DNA from: Adhaeribacter soli
GTDB lineage: Bacteria > Bacteroidota > Bacteroidia > Cytophagales > Hymenobacteraceae
NCBI RefSeq assembly: GCF_008727925.1
Contig: NZ_VTWT01000008.1
Location: 62,001 to 126,000, forward strand
DNA length: 64,000 nucleotides
Direction: 5' to 3'
The notes beneath the pieces are model-generated. The model saw nothing but the letters and a program-made list of their open reading frames with translations. It searched no databases and was not told the DNA's origin. The translations under genes and the position numbers were made by a program. How positions within the stretch are numbered: the stretch's first letter is position 1; the number at the start of each line of letters is the position of its first letter. Below, piece by piece: positions 44,438-54,100 of this stretch.

Positions 44438-45019
44438 ATGCCGGCTTTTTTAAAGACTCTTACTACCGTTCTTTTGTTGCAGTTGGCCTTGCCAATGCAG
44501 GCACAAATTTATAAAGCCGGCAATGGCAGGGTAAACTTCTTTGCCAAAGGCCCTCTCAGCAATCTTGCCGGCGAATCGGATAAACTGACAGGCAGCCTGA
44601 ACAACCGCACCCGGCAGGTAGCGTTCAGCGTTCCGGTTAAGAGTTTTGCATTCAGGCAGTCCCTGATGAAAAGTCAGTTCAACGAACAGTACATGGAAAG
44701 CGATAAATATCCGAAAGCTTCTTTTACCGGAGTAATTCTGGGAAACGCCGACTTCTCAAAACCAGGAACTTATCCGGTAACGGCCCGCGGCAAACTCACC
44801 ATTCACGGCGAAACCCGGGAACGAACCATTCCAGGCACCCTGGTTTCGGATGGCAAAACGATCCGGTTAACGGCCAACTTTCCGGTCTCCCTGCCTGACC
44901 ACAACATTAAGGTGCCGCGCCTGGCAGTCGAGACCGTTACAAGCGAAGTAGCCGTGCATCTGAATATTACCTTAAAGCCGGTTCCGGCTGCAAACCCTGC
45001 ACCAGTCGCCAAACCTTAG
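44438..45019 (+). CDS. YceI family protein, copy A
   Basis: An exported 193-residue protein with signal peptide (1-22, ending MQAQ) and the YceI lipocalin-like barrel: GRVNFFAKGPLSNLAGES, SVPVKSFAFRQSLM, FNEQYMESDKYPKASFTG, GKLTIHGETRERTIPG. Family members bind polyisoprenoid or amide lipids in the periplasm. It is a paralogue of the gene at 46523, with a C-terminal Pro/Ala tail that the other lacks. It is divergent from the orphan sorting-domain gene, as copy B is from the plastocyanin gene. Confidence 0.9.
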   Translation: MPAFLKTLTTVLLLQLALPMQAQIYKAGNGRVNFFAKGPLSNLAGESDKLTGSLNNRTRQVAFSVPVKSFAFRQSLMKSQFNEQYMESDKYPKASFTGVILGNADFSKPGTYPVTARGKLTIHGETRERTIPGTLVSDGKTIRLTANFPVSLPDHNIKVPRLAVETVTSEVAVHLNITLKPVPAANPAPVAKP

Positions 45020-45040
45020 CAACAGCTAAACAACTATCCG

Positions 45041-45079
<39 letters not shown>

Positions 45080-45130
45080 AACAGCCCTGATCCAAAGAAA
45101 TCCTTCTATAGAAAGCTTTCGTTTTAAATT

Positions 45131-45155
45131 CATTGCCGTCTGCTTTAGCTGACGG
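45131..45155. repeat. CCGTC hairpin repeat, copy 2
   Basis: Identical in sequence to copy 1 at 43408-43432. A degenerate third copy in reverse lies at 45353-45382. Confidence 0.75.
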
Positions 45156-45178
45156 AAAAAGAGGCTTGTTCGATTATT

Positions 45179-45321
45179 CCCCTCCTCGGAGGGGTTAGGG
45201 GTGGGTAAATAGTATGGCCAGCATATAAATAAATAGAGAGGAAGTTGAAATGCGCTTGAAAGCAGTTTATTCTCTTTATGGATATTAATTTAAACCCACC
45301 CCTAACCCCTCCGAGGAGGGG
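45179..45321. repeat. 28-base perfect inverted repeat with 87-base spacer
   Basis: CCCCTCCTCGGAGGGGTTAG... at 45179-45206 is repeated exactly in reverse at 45294-45321. Each arm also has its own small hairpin. No coding potential lies between the arms. Confidence 0.8.
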
Positions 45322-45460
45322 AATTAGATACGCCAGCCTTTCCCTACTAAGTTAGTCATTAACTAAAGCAGACGACAATGAATAGGGTTGAACGGAGTAG
45401 GGTTATGCTTTTAAAACGGACTGCTATTTATTTACCAAACACCAGTTAAAGCAACTACAA

Positions 45461-45488
45461 AAAAAGCCGGCTTACGGGTCGGCTTTTT
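45461..45488 (-). terminator. Terminator of plastocyanin-like gene
   Basis: AAAAAGCCGGC and GTCGGCTTTTT arms (one G-T pair) around TTACGG. Confidence 0.8.
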
Positions 45489-45515
45489 AATAGGGTATGG
45501 TTTTACCACAAAAAG

Positions 45516-46127
45516 TCACCTTTGCAGGATAAGCCGTTTGGTTTCCACCATTTTATCGTTGGTTATCAGGCTATAAAAGTAATAGCCGGAAGGCAGCTTC
45601 GACAGATCGACTACGGTTTTGGAATCGGAATTCTTCGCTTCTTTCAACGGAACGATTTTTATGGTCTTCCCGATAGCGTTTGTGATCCGGAGCTTAAATT
45701 CTTCCTTGCCGGCCTGGTTTAACGTAAAAGTAGTTTCCCCGCGGCTAGGGTTTGGGAAAGCATTCAGCGTAGCTACCGGTTTCAGGTCGTTTAAGCCCGA
45801 TACGGTCCGTACGGTAATGGTTCCGGACATGCCTACCCCACCCGGCGCCCCGTGGAAGGAACAGTGATACGGATACGTTCCCGGTCCCAGGTTCAGCATT
45901 TGGGTCGGGTTGGCGGCATCTAAAGGCAAAGAAGGCCAGGCGCCATTGTCCGAGGTGGTGGTATGCACGCCTTCTTCCCACTGAAACATCACCACATCGC
46001 CCGGATTGATGGTTACATTACTGGGGCTGAAGAAGTTGTTCCGGGCCATAATGGTAACCGTGGCAGCCGAGGCCTGCCAACCGGCCAGGAGCAAAGCAAA
46101 AAATAAAAAAGTAAAAGTTTTTCTCAT
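45516..46127 (-). CDS. Plastocyanin/azurin-like blue copper protein with T9SS domain
   Basis: A 203-residue exported protein. After a signal peptide (1-21) comes a cupredoxin domain with the type 1 copper ligands: the first His in EGVHTTTSD, then Cys, His and Met in YHCSFHGAPGGVGMSG. A Por secretion C-terminal domain follows from about residue 120 (AFPNPSRGETTFTL to KRLILQR), which places the copper protein outside the cell. It would carry electrons or hold copper at the surface. It is divergent from the YceI-DUF5777 operon. Confidence 0.9.
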   Translation of the reverse strand: MRKTFTFLFFALLLAGWQASAATVTIMARNNFFSPSNVTINPGDVVMFQWEEGVHTTTSDNGAWPSLPLDAANPTQMLNLGPGTYPYHCSFHGAPGGVGMSGTITVRTVSGLNDLKPVATLNAFPNPSRGETTFTLNQAGKEEFKLRITNAIGKTIKIVPLKEAKNSDSKTVVDLSKLPSGYYFYSLITNDKMVETKRLILQR

Positions 46128-46522
46128 AGCTTAAATGGTTAAAGGTTGAAAAATAAAACTGACATTGCTATTTGTTACGTCTACGCCCTGCCAGGCAAAC
46201 CAGCATTTATCCAATTCCCGGTACCGGTAAACCTGCTTCCGCGGAGCATTCTTTTTTTTCCTTGTCCAAAAACAAACCAACTTTCAGGACAGTTATTTCT
46301 TTAATTAACTTCATTCCGCAGCTTAGGTTTCTTGTCAGAGTCGGCCAATTAACGGAATCTTCGTCCTGGCTTTCTTTTCACCTTTAATCTTCCATAATTC
46401 ACATTTGCAAAACTTGAACACACTAAAAAAAACTGCTTATTTTAACGTTCTCACAATATTTTTACCCTTCGGCAAGTTTACCCGGTTTTTATGCTGACTT
46501 CATTTCAACCCGTATAAATACT

Positions 46523-47089
46523 ATGTTAAAAATAAAATATCTTTCAGCCTTCCTTATGATGGAATTGCTGGTATTCGGGCTCAGCATTCAGGCACAAGCC
46601 CAGGTTTTCATGGGCGCCAACGGCAATATTTCTTTTTATTCCAAAGCGCCCCTGGAAGACATTGAGGCCCATTCCAGAGAAATGAGCGGTGCGATCCGGG
46701 CCAATACCCGCGAGCTGGCTTTCAGCGTGCCGGTCAATACGTTTCAGTTCCGGAAATCCCTGATGCAACAGCATTTCAACGAACGGTACATGGAAAGCGA
46801 CAAATACCCCAAAGCCACATTTACCGGGAAAATAAACGAAACCCCGGACCTGACCCAGCCGGGCACCTACCCGGTTACGGCCACCGGCAAACTGACCATT
46901 CACGGGGTACCCCAGGACCGGACCATCCAGGGAACACTTGTTTCGGACGGAAATAAACTACAACTTACTTCCGATTTTAAAGTGAAAGTGGCCGACCACA
47001 AGATCACCATTCCGCGCGTGGTATTCCACAATATTGCCGAAGTGGTGGATGTGAAACTGGACATGACCTTAAACCGAACCGAAGAATAA
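46523..47089 (+). CDS. YceI family protein, copy B
   Basis: A 188-residue exported YceI protein, paralogous to copy A (shared FSVPVxxFxFRxSLM, FNExYMESDKYPKAxFTG, KLTIHG). A signal peptide occupies about 1-27. The gene is 3 bases ahead of a DUF5777 beta-barrel gene, so both are co-transcribed. Linkage with a copper protein suggests a role in an envelope electron transfer or quinone-type lipid pathway, which is only inference. Confidence 0.9.
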   Translation: MLKIKYLSAFLMMELLVFGLSIQAQAQVFMGANGNISFYSKAPLEDIEAHSREMSGAIRANTRELAFSVPVNTFQFRKSLMQQHFNERYMESDKYPKATFTGKINETPDLTQPGTYPVTATGKLTIHGVPQDRTIQGTLVSDGNKLQLTSDFKVKVADHKITIPRVVFHNIAEVVDVKLDMTLNRTEE

Positions 47090-47092
47090 AAC

Positions 47093-47974
47093 ATGCGAAA
47101 ACTTTTCCGTTCCCTGCTTCTGGCTTGTCTTTTAACCGCCGGCAAAACCGCCGTGGCTCAGGATGATCTGCTGAAACTGATCGACAAAAAAACCGATTCG
47201 GTAGCCGCCAGCCCGTACGTGAAGCAGACTTTCCGGAACTCCCGGATCGTAAATGCACCCACTACCGAAACCTTACGCGCCCGGCAACTCGATTTTCGGA
47301 TAACGCACCGCTTTGGCAACGTAGCCGGCGAAACCGGCGGTTACGACAACTTCTTCGGCCTTGACGAAGCCACCAATATCCGGATCGCGTTCGATTACGG
47401 CATTACCGACCGGCTGACGATCGGCGTGGGGCGAAGCAAAATAAACGGCCTGCTCGATGGCTTTGCCAAATACCGCCTCCTCCGCCAGACCACCGAAAAC
47501 AAAATGCCCGTTTCCGTAACTGCAATGGGCATTGCCGGTTATAATTCAAAAAGGACTTCTGAAAAGAATATCAATCGCTTGTCTTATGTAGCCCAGGCTA
47601 TTATTGCCCGCAAGATCACGAATACTTTTTCCCTGGAACTGGTACCGGCCTTTCTGCACCGTAACCTGGTAGAATTTACCGATAACAACAATACCTTTGC
47701 GCTGGGTGTAGGCGGCAAACTGTCGCTTACCAAAGGAACAGCCCTGGTTGCCGACTATTACTACATCTTTTCCGACTTTCAGCAAAACGGTGATTTCCAT
47801 GCTCCTTTAGGCATCGGGCTAGAATTCGATACCCGGAGCGGCCACGTTTTTCACATGAATTTCACCAACGCTACCGGCATCATGGAAAACCAGTTTCTGG
47901 CCGGCACGCGCGATTCCTGGTTCGACGGGGAATTTAAATGGGGCTTCAATATTTCCCGGATCTTTAAATTTTAG
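47093..47974 (+). CDS. DUF5777-family beta-barrel protein
   Basis: A 293-residue exported protein with signal peptide (to AVAQ, residue 23) and alternating strands typical of an outer membrane barrel: LDFRITHRFGN, NIRIAFDYGITDRLTIGVGRS, ending with FKWGFNISRIFKF whose final Phe fits outer membrane insertion. DUF5777 proteins often occur with YceI and cytochrome genes in Bacteroidota. Function is unknown. Confidence 0.85.
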   Translation: MRKLFRSLLLACLLTAGKTAVAQDDLLKLIDKKTDSVAASPYVKQTFRNSRIVNAPTTETLRARQLDFRITHRFGNVAGETGGYDNFFGLDEATNIRIAFDYGITDRLTIGVGRSKINGLLDGFAKYRLLRQTTENKMPVSVTAMGIAGYNSKRTSEKNINRLSYVAQAIIARKITNTFSLELVPAFLHRNLVEFTDNNNTFALGVGGKLSLTKGTALVADYYYIFSDFQQNGDFHAPLGIGLEFDTRSGHVFHMNFTNATGIMENQFLAGTRDSWFDGEFKWGFNISRIFKF

Positions 47975-48039
47975 GGAAAGGTTTTTAGGTTAGAAAGGCC
48001 TTTTTCGGTAGAAAAGCATTTACTTTTCCCATTTCCCAT

Positions 48040-48193
48040 GTACGGACAGGGCTTGACCTGTCCCCACGTTATTGCGACTTTATCTGAACACGATTTCAGG
48101 GATTTTTTGGATGGTCAGGATTTTTTTATCGGGAATGCTTGATCGGGAATGCCTGATGAGGAATGCGTGGGACAGGTCAAGCCCTGTCCGTAC
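48040..48193. repeat. 25-base inverted repeat (GGACAGGGCTTGACCTGTCC type)
   Basis: Perfect 25-base arms at 48040-48064 and 48169-48193 with the core GGACAGGGCTTGACCTGTCC. The spacer holds short GGGAATGC direct repeats and no gene. Confidence 0.8.
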
Positions 48194-48244
48194 AGGGGGG
48201 GCTTCCTAGCCTACTTTAAAAAGCAAACCGCAAAGCAATAAATT

Positions 48245-49006
48245 TCACTCAAACAAAAACCGTATCTCCTTCAAATCAAAAACCTGCAGGCCTCCACCGG
48301 TTTCCACCTGCAATCGCCCATATTCATCCGTTCCTACAATTTTCCCCTGCACAGTTTTCCCCTGCACTTCAAACAAACGGTATTCCCCGAAGCCTAAAAG
48401 GTTATGCCAGTATTCCTGCTGCAATGTATAAAAAGACCTTTTATGCAGATCCAGGTAGCGTTTTTCCAGGCATTCCAATAGCGTTTCCACCAAGGGCTGC
48501 AGCTCGTAAGTATGGCCGGTGATCAGTTTTAGCGAAACGGCGTTCGGGTTATCGAAGAAAACCTGGTTCACGTTCAGGCCAATGCCGATGATAGAAGATT
48601 GCAGATTATTGCCGCTGATGCTGTTCTCGATTAAGATCCCACCCAGTTTTTTTTCGATGAAATACAGATCGTTGGGCCATTTGAGCAGAACTCCGGCCGG
48701 CAGATGCCGTTTCAGGAAATCGGAAACGCCCAGCGAAACCGCTATATTCAGATAGAACTGTTCGGAAGCGGCCAGGAAAATTGGCTTGTAAATGACCGAA
48801 AGTGTCAGGTTCTGGCCCGAGGCCGCCTCCCAGGTATTGCCTCTTTGTCCGCGGCCGGCGGTTTGGCAGGAAGTAAGAATGACACAGCCTTCCGTGGCTT
48901 CATTTTTGTTTACCAGTTCCTGTGCAACCGTATTGGTAGAGGTACAAACCGGGAAATAAACCAGTTGCCGGCCGGTAAAGCGCGTTTGGGGGGACAGATT
49001 CTCCAA
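48245..49006 (-). CDS. birA: Biotin--[acetyl-CoA-carboxylase] ligase
   Basis: Attaches biotin to the carboxyl carrier protein of acetyl-CoA carboxylase. The ligase signature TAGRGQRGNTWEAASGQNLTLS is present, then LLKWPNDLYFIEKKLGGILIE and GIGLNVNQ, with a small C-terminal SH3-like domain (VQGKIVGTDEYGRLQVE). At 253 residues it lacks the DNA-binding domain of E. coli BirA, so it cannot act as a repressor. It is divergent from rsfS, 40 bases apart. Confidence 0.93.
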   Translation of the reverse strand: MENLSPQTRFTGRQLVYFPVCTSTNTVAQELVNKNEATEGCVILTSCQTAGRGQRGNTWEAASGQNLTLSVIYKPIFLAASEQFYLNIAVSLGVSDFLKRHLPAGVLLKWPNDLYFIEKKLGGILIENSISGNNLQSSIIGIGLNVNQVFFDNPNAVSLKLITGHTYELQPLVETLLECLEKRYLDLHKRSFYTLQQEYWHNLLGFGEYRLFEVQGKTVQGKIVGTDEYGRLQVETGGGLQVFDLKEIRFLFE

Positions 49007-49028
49007 AGATTTTGCTAATTTTACAGAA

Positions 49029-49036
49029 CAAATTTA
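49029..49036 (-). promoter_or_regulatory. Candidate birA promoter -7 box
   Basis: TAAATTTG on the minus strand, 22 bases before the birA ATG; fits TAnnTTTG. The rsfS promoter must overlap the same short gap or lie within birA. Confidence 0.45.
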
Positions 49037-49046
49037 ATAACCTGAA

Positions 49047-49421
49047 ATGACACAACCGAAAGTTAAGGATGAATCGGACATCTTGGCAGACCTTATTGTA
49101 AAAGGGATGCAGGAAAAGAAAGCCACGGATATTGTAGTGCTCGATCTGAAATCCTTAAAAAATGCCGTATCCGATTACTTCGTGATCTGTTCGGCCAACT
49201 CCGACAGCCAACTCGATGCCATCGCCCGTTCGGTGGAAGAAGAGGTATATAAAATTGCCCAGGAAGATCCGTGGCAGAGTGAAGGCCGCCTGAATAAAGA
49301 ATGGGTATTGCTGGATTACGTAAGTGTGGTAGCGCACATCTTCCTGAAAGATAAACGCCAGTTCTACGCGCTTGAAGAACTATGGGGCGATGCCAGGATC
49401 CGCGAGGTAGCAGACCAATAA
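49047..49421 (+). CDS. rsfS: Ribosomal silencing factor RsfS
   Basis: A 124-residue member of the RsfS/Iojap family that binds ribosomal protein uL14 and blocks joining of the subunits when growth stops. Typical blocks are KKATDIVVLDLKSL, DYFVICSANSDSQLDAIA, and EWVLLDYVSVVAHIFLKDKRQFYALEELWGDA. It is followed by ftsH with 86 bases between; the order rsfS-ftsH is common in this phylum. Confidence 0.95.
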   Translation: MTQPKVKDESDILADLIVKGMQEKKATDIVVLDLKSLKNAVSDYFVICSANSDSQLDAIARSVEEEVYKIAQEDPWQSEGRLNKEWVLLDYVSVVAHIFLKDKRQFYALEELWGDARIREVADQ

Positions 49422-49483
49422 TCTGCCGCCTTTTGCGTTAAGTTCGTAGCTGAACATAACGCTTTAAAATTATGTTCTTTCTT

Positions 49484-49491
49484 TAGCTTTG
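49484..49491 (+). promoter_or_regulatory. Candidate ftsH promoter -7 box
   Basis: TAGCTTTG fits TAnnTTTG, 16 bases before the ftsH ATG. The -33 region (TTTA, 17 bases upstream) is a poor match. Confidence 0.35.
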
Positions 49492-49507
49492 AACTGAATA
49501 AAATCCA

Positions 49508-51682
49508 ATGGCCGATAAGACTCCTAATCCTAATAAAAAGAAAAAAATAAACATGCCCACCACCCCGCCAAAACCTACCATGCAAATGTGGGTTCTGGCG
49601 GCGCTAACGCTTCTTATTTTCAGCATTCTGTACTTTAACCGGTCCAACACTACCGTTCCGATCAAGCAGAGCGCTTTTGAGGAAATGTTGCTGAGCCACG
49701 ACGTGAAGAAGATCACGATCGTGAACGACAAGACCGTGGAAGTTACGCTGAAAGACGAAGCGCTGAATAACGAAAAATATAAGAAAGACTTGGCTAACCG
49801 CGGCACCTTTGCCATGGACCAGGGAGCCCAGTACAGTTTCCAGATCATTTCGGCCGAAGTTTTTAAAGAGGACCTCGATAAGCTGCAGGCCAACATGCCG
49901 AAAAACGAACGGCTTGATCTTGATTTTGAAAAGCGTACCGGCATTGGCGAATTCCTTTCCAGCTGGGGCTTCCTGATCTTGCTTATGGTTGGTTTCTGGT
50001 TTATGATGCGCCGCGTCTCTACCGGCGGACCAGGCGGCCAGATTTTCAACATTGGTAAAAGCAAAGCAGCTTTGTTCGATGCGGAAAATAAAGTTCGGAT
50101 TACGTTTAAAGACGTAGCCGGCCTGGAAGAAGCCAAAGAAGAGATCCAGGAGATCGTAGAATTCCTGAAGAACCCAACCAAATTCACCATTCTGGGCGGT
50201 AAAATCCCGAAAGGTGCGTTATTGGTAGGCCCTCCGGGAACGGGTAAAACCTTATTGGCCAAAGCCGTAGCCGGCGAAGCCGATGTGCCGTTCTTCTCGC
50301 TTTCCGGTTCCGACTTCGTAGAAATGTTCGTAGGTGTGGGTGCTGCCCGCGTGCGCGACCTTTTCAAACAAGCGAAAGCCAAAGCGCCTTGTATCATCTT
50401 TATCGATGAGATCGATGCGATTGGCCGAAGCCGTAGCCGCGGCAATGTGCCGGGCGGTAACGATGAACGTGAAAACACCCTGAACTCCCTGCTCGTGGAA
50501 ATGGACGGTTTCTCTACCGACTCCGGCGTAATTATCCTGGCAGCCACCAACCGTCCGGATACGCTTGACTCCGCGTTATTGCGTCCGGGTCGTTTCGACC
50601 GCCAGATCTCCATCGACAAGCCGGATATTAACGGCCGTACCGAAATTTTCAGTGTACATTTAAAGCCGATTACGCTTTCTACCGATGTGGATGCCAAAAA
50701 ACTGGCGGCCCAGACCCCGGGTTTTGCGGGTGCTGAAATTGCCAACGTTTGTAACGAAGCAGCCCTGATCGCGGCCCGCCGGAATAAAAAGCAGGTAGAA
50801 ATGCAGGACTTCAACGATGCCATCGACCGTGTGATTGGTGGTCTGGAGAAGAAGAACAAGATCATTTCGCCGGAAGAAAAACGCATTGTAGCCTATCACG
50901 AAGCTGGTCACGCGATTGCGGGCTGGTTCCTGGAGCATTGCGATCCGTTGGTGAAAGTGAGTATCGTTCCGCGCGGTATTGCTGCGTTGGGTTATGCCCA
51001 GTATTTACCGAAAGAGCAGTTCCTTTATACTACCGAACAGTTGATCGATGAGATGTGCATGGCTTTAGGTGGCCGCGCGGCGGAAGAAATCATCTTCGGC
51101 AAGATCTCTACCGGTGCCCTGAGCGATCTGGAACGCATTACCAAAATGGCTTACAGCATTGTAACCATGTACGGTATGAACGATAAGATCGGTAACGTTT
51201 CTTTCTACGATTCCAAACAATCGGATATGGCTTTCAACAAGCCTTATTCCGAAGCAACTGCCGAAACCATAGACCAGGAAGTTCGTCGCCTTATTACGGA
51301 AGCGTATGAGCGTACCAAAAACCTGCTCCGCGCGAAAGCCCGTGAACTGGAAGCGGTAGCCCAGGAATTGCTGAAAAAGGAGATCTTGTTCCAGAACGAC
51401 CTGGAAAGACTGGTTGGGCCGCGTCCGTTCGAGAAGCTTACGGCTTACCAGGCGCACACCGCCGGAACTGACCGTAGCAAAACCCTGAGCGAAGTACACC
51501 AGGAAAATGCCCACCCGCTTTCGAATAAGAACGAGCACGAAGACGTAACCGAAGGCCCTTCCGACGGACAGGTAGACAACGGGGTTAAATCTCCGGAAGA
51601 AAACGACGAACTTTCGAGAACCAGGCCGGATAATTCTGATTCGAGCGTACGGCCGGGACAGACTTATTCGTTCGACAAGTAA
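49508..51682 (+). CDS. ftsH: ATP-dependent zinc metalloprotease FtsH
   Basis: A membrane-anchored AAA+ protease that degrades misfolded membrane proteins. Two membrane helices lie at about 24-42 and 155-174 with the periplasmic domain between. The AAA domain has GPPGTGKT at 241-248, [14 protein letters not shown] and the second region of homology; the protease has HEAGH at 464-468 with a distal Asp in [12 protein letters not shown]. The 724-residue length includes an acidic, low-complexity C-terminal tail of about 80 residues, longer than in E. coli. Confidence 0.97.
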   Translation: MADKTPNPNKKKKINMPTTPPKPTMQMWVLAALTLLIFSILYFNRSNTTVPIKQSAFEEMLLSHDVKKITIVNDKTVEVTLKDEALNNEKYKKDLANRGTFAMDQGAQYSFQIISAEVFKEDLDKLQANMPKNERLDLDFEKRTGIGEFLSSWGFLILLMVGFWFMMRRVSTGGPGGQIFNIGKSKAALFDAENKVRITFKDVAGLEEAKEEIQEIVEFLKNPTKFTILGGKIPKGALLVGPPGTGKTLLAKAVAGEADVPFFSLSGSDFVEMFVGVGAARVRDLFKQAKAKAPCIIFIDEIDAIGRSRSRGNVPGGNDERENTLNSLLVEMDGFSTDSGVIILAATNRPDTLDSALLRPGRFDRQISIDKPDINGRTEIFSVHLKPITLSTDVDAKKLAAQTPGFAGAEIANVCNEAALIAARRNKKQVEMQDFNDAIDRVIGGLEKKNKIISPEEKRIVAYHEAGHAIAGWFLEHCDPLVKVSIVPRGIAALGYAQYLPKEQFLYTTEQLIDEMCMALGGRAAEEIIFGKISTGALSDLERITKMAYSIVTMYGMNDKIGNVSFYDSKQSDMAFNKPYSEATAETIDQEVRRLITEAYERTKNLLRAKARELEAVAQELLKKEILFQNDLERLVGPRPFEKLTAYQAHTAGTDRSKTLSEVHQENAHPLSNKNEHEDVTEGPSDGQVDNGVKSPEENDELSRTRPDNSDSSVRPGQTYSFDK

Positions 51683-51715
51683 AACAGTATCCAAATCTTT
51701 TGAAAAACCCAAGCT

Positions 51716-52369
51716 GTGTACGAAGCAAGATCTAAGGATATTGTACTAAGGAAAATACGGGAGGCGCTGGCTAAGTCAGCGCCTTTTGTGCCTCCAACCC
51801 CCGACTCCAGCACCTCGGTTTACCAGCCCCTGGACGAAGACCTTTCCATTGAATTTGCCACCAACTTTCTGAATACCGGCGGCAAGTTCATTTACTGCGA
51901 ATCGGAGGAAAATTTCTACGACCAGTTATTTGAGTACAAGCAGGAAAATCAGATCAATAACCTGTACGTCTGGCAATCTTCGCTGAAAAAGCAGTTGTAT
52001 GCCGCGGGCGTGAATTTTATCGGCGACGAAAAAGATTTCCTGAAAAAAGCCGAAGCCAGTCTTACGACCTGTGAAGCCTTATTGGCCCGCACGGGCAGCA
52101 TTCTGGTAAGTTCGGCTAATTCCGGCGGCCGCCGTTTGAGCATTTACCCCGAAAAACAACTGGTAGTGGCGCGAACCACGCAACTGGTGCCGGATATTAA
52201 GGAAGCCTTGTACGTGTTGCGGGAAAAATATGCTCCGAAATTACCTTCCATGATCAGCATGGTAAGCGGCCCGAGCCGTACCGCCGATATTGAAAAAACG
52301 TTGGTTTTAGGCGCGCACGGACCGAAACAACTCGTTTTATTTTTGATCGATGATCTCCTCGAAGATTAA
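51716..52369 (+). CDS. LUD (lactate utilisation) domain protein
   Basis: A 217-residue LutC/YkgG-like protein. The family pattern is seen in CEALLARTGSILVSSANSGGRRLSIYPE, VVARTTQLVPDI and MVSGPSRTADIEKTLVLGAHGPK. In lactate oxidation LutC works with LutA and LutB, which are absent here, so the role of this stand-alone copy is unclear. The start is GTG 51716, 33 bases after ftsH. Its end overlaps lpxH by 20 bases, so translation is coupled. Confidence 0.88.
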   Translation: MYEARSKDIVLRKIREALAKSAPFVPPTPDSSTSVYQPLDEDLSIEFATNFLNTGGKFIYCESEENFYDQLFEYKQENQINNLYVWQSSLKKQLYAAGVNFIGDEKDFLKKAEASLTTCEALLARTGSILVSSANSGGRRLSIYPEKQLVVARTTQLVPDIKEALYVLREKYAPKLPSMISMVSGPSRTADIEKTLVLGAHGPKQLVLFLIDDLLED

Positions 52370-53123
52370 GCTGGAACCCGGTAAAAAGGTCTTCTTTGCC
52401 TCCGATTTTCATCTGGGCGTTCCGGATGCGGCCAGCAGTTTAGCGCGGGAGAAAAAGATCGTGCGTTGGCTCGATGCGGTAAAAGCGGAAGCGCAAGCGA
52501 TTTTCTTAGTCGGCGATATTTTCGATTTCTGGTTCGAGTACAAGCACGCCATTCCAAAAGGCTTTGTCCGGCTGCAGGGAAAACTGGCGGAAATTACTGA
52601 CAGCGGCATTCCGGTTTATTTCTTTACCGGCAACCACGACATGTGGATGTTCGATTATTTCACCCAAGAGCTCAATATCCCGGTTTTGCGCAAGCCCGTT
52701 TCCCTGCACTTAGGCGAAAAGAAATTCCACATAGGTCATGGCGACGGACTGGGGCCGGAAGACCATTTCTATAAAGTGCTGAAGAAGATCTTTGCCAGTC
52801 CGGTTTGCCAGTGGCTTTTTGCGCGCGTACACCCGAATGCCGGCATTGGTCTGGCCAATTTCTGGAGCCGCCGGAGCCGCATCAGCAATACCAAAACCGA
52901 CGAAATTTTTCACGGGGAAGAAAAAGAATGGCTCGTGATCTATTGCAAGGAACTGGAAGCCCGGGAACACCACGATTACTATGTTTTCGGCCACCGGCAT
53001 TTGCCCTTGGATATTAAGATCGGGGAAAGAAGCCGTTACCTGAATCTGGGAGAATGGGTCAATTATTGCACTTACGCCGTTTATGATGGAAACGACCTTA
53101 CCATGCACACGTTCGAAAGCTAA
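52350..53123 (+). CDS. lpxH: UDP-2,3-diacylglucosamine diphosphatase
   Basis: Cleaves UDP-2,3-diacylglucosamine to lipid X, the fourth step of lipid A synthesis. The metallophosphoesterase motifs are DFHLG, GDIFDFW, GNHD and GHRH, with HIGHGDGLGP between. At 257 residues it is typical of the Bacteroidota form. It overlaps the LUD gene by 20 bases and the next gene by 41 bases, a run of three coupled genes. Confidence 0.9.
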   Translation: MISSKIKLEPGKKVFFASDFHLGVPDAASSLAREKKIVRWLDAVKAEAQAIFLVGDIFDFWFEYKHAIPKGFVRLQGKLAEITDSGIPVYFFTGNHDMWMFDYFTQELNIPVLRKPVSLHLGEKKFHIGHGDGLGPEDHFYKVLKKIFASPVCQWLFARVHPNAGIGLANFWSRRSRISNTKTDEIFHGEEKEWLVIYCKELEAREHHDYYVFGHRHLPLDIKIGERSRYLNLGEWVNYCTYAVYDGNDLTMHTFES

Positions 53124-53934
53124 GCTCAAGACTGCTTTGCTTTTTCCGGCCCTGCTGCTAGCGTTTCTCCTGGCTACCGAAAGCCGGGGCCAGACCATTG
53201 CGTTGCGGCAGCATCTGGACGTAGCCCAGCCGGCCGCCATGTCCCTGGACCGGATGAACAATATTTACCTGACGGACCGGAAAAATAACCTGCACCAGTA
53301 CATTGCAACCGGCCGCCTGGTGAACACCTACTCCCCTGCCCGCAATGGCCACATCGGCAACGTAGAAGCCTGGAACGGCATGAAAGTAATGCTCTTTTAC
53401 GACGACCAGCAGCAGATCACCCTCCTCGACCGTTTCCTGAACAACATCTCCACCATCCGCCTCCGCGATTACACCGAAGGCTCCATTAAAGTAGCCACCA
53501 CCACCGCCGACGACCGCCTTTGGCTTTTCAACGAAACCGAATTCTCCCTCCTCAAATTCGACCCCAGAAGCTCGGAAGTGGTGAGCACCACGCAACTTGG
53601 CCTCACCCTGAACCGCAAGCAAAGCGACGTCCGTTTTATCCGGGAATACCAGAATATGGTGTACCTGGTAGATAAAACCACCGGCATTTACGTGTTCGAT
53701 AACCTGGGAAATTACAAGAAAACCCTACCGTTTCCGGAGCTTTCCTACATCGGTTTTAAAGGCGATGAACTCTACTATTTAAAAGGCGGCAAACTGCACT
53801 TCTTCAACCTCTACTCCTTTGCCGAACGAAGCTTCGACGTGCCGCCGGTGCCTGCTTACCGCCAGGCCTTAGTCGGCGAAGAACTGATTTACCTGCTTTC
53901 CGATAGCGGGCTGGATCTGTATGCGTTTGAGTGA
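53083..53934 (+). CDS. Exported beta-propeller-like protein of unknown function
   Basis: A 283-residue exported protein with signal peptide (hydrophobic stretch at about 17-33, cut after SRGQ). The mature part shows short repeated units (MNNIYLTDRKNNLHQYIATGR, DDRLWLFNETEFSLLKFDP, GIYVFDNLGNYKKTLPF, GDELYYLKGGKLHFFNL) like blades of a beta-propeller. No catalytic motif is evident. It begins inside lpxH with a 41-base overlap. In Bacteroidota such a gene beside lpxH recurs, but no role is known to me. Confidence 0.75.
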   Translation: MMETTLPCTRSKAKLKTALLFPALLLAFLLATESRGQTIALRQHLDVAQPAAMSLDRMNNIYLTDRKNNLHQYIATGRLVNTYSPARNGHIGNVEAWNGMKVMLFYDDQQQITLLDRFLNNISTIRLRDYTEGSIKVATTTADDRLWLFNETEFSLLKFDPRSSEVVSTTQLGLTLNRKQSDVRFIREYQNMVYLVDKTTGIYVFDNLGNYKKTLPFPELSYIGFKGDELYYLKGGKLHFFNLYSFAERSFDVPPVPAYRQALVGEELIYLLSDSGLDLYAFE

Positions 53935-54100
53935 TACCGTTACGGATTGCATTTTTTAAAACCAATCTAGATTCTTTTGCTGTTTGTTGTCCTCCTGCAG
54001 AAAACAACAAACTATCTATGATAGAAGCATTCTCTGACTTCAGTTAAAGGAGGTCGGCTTTTTGATACAGGTTGTTAATTATTTTTATTAAATTAGAATT

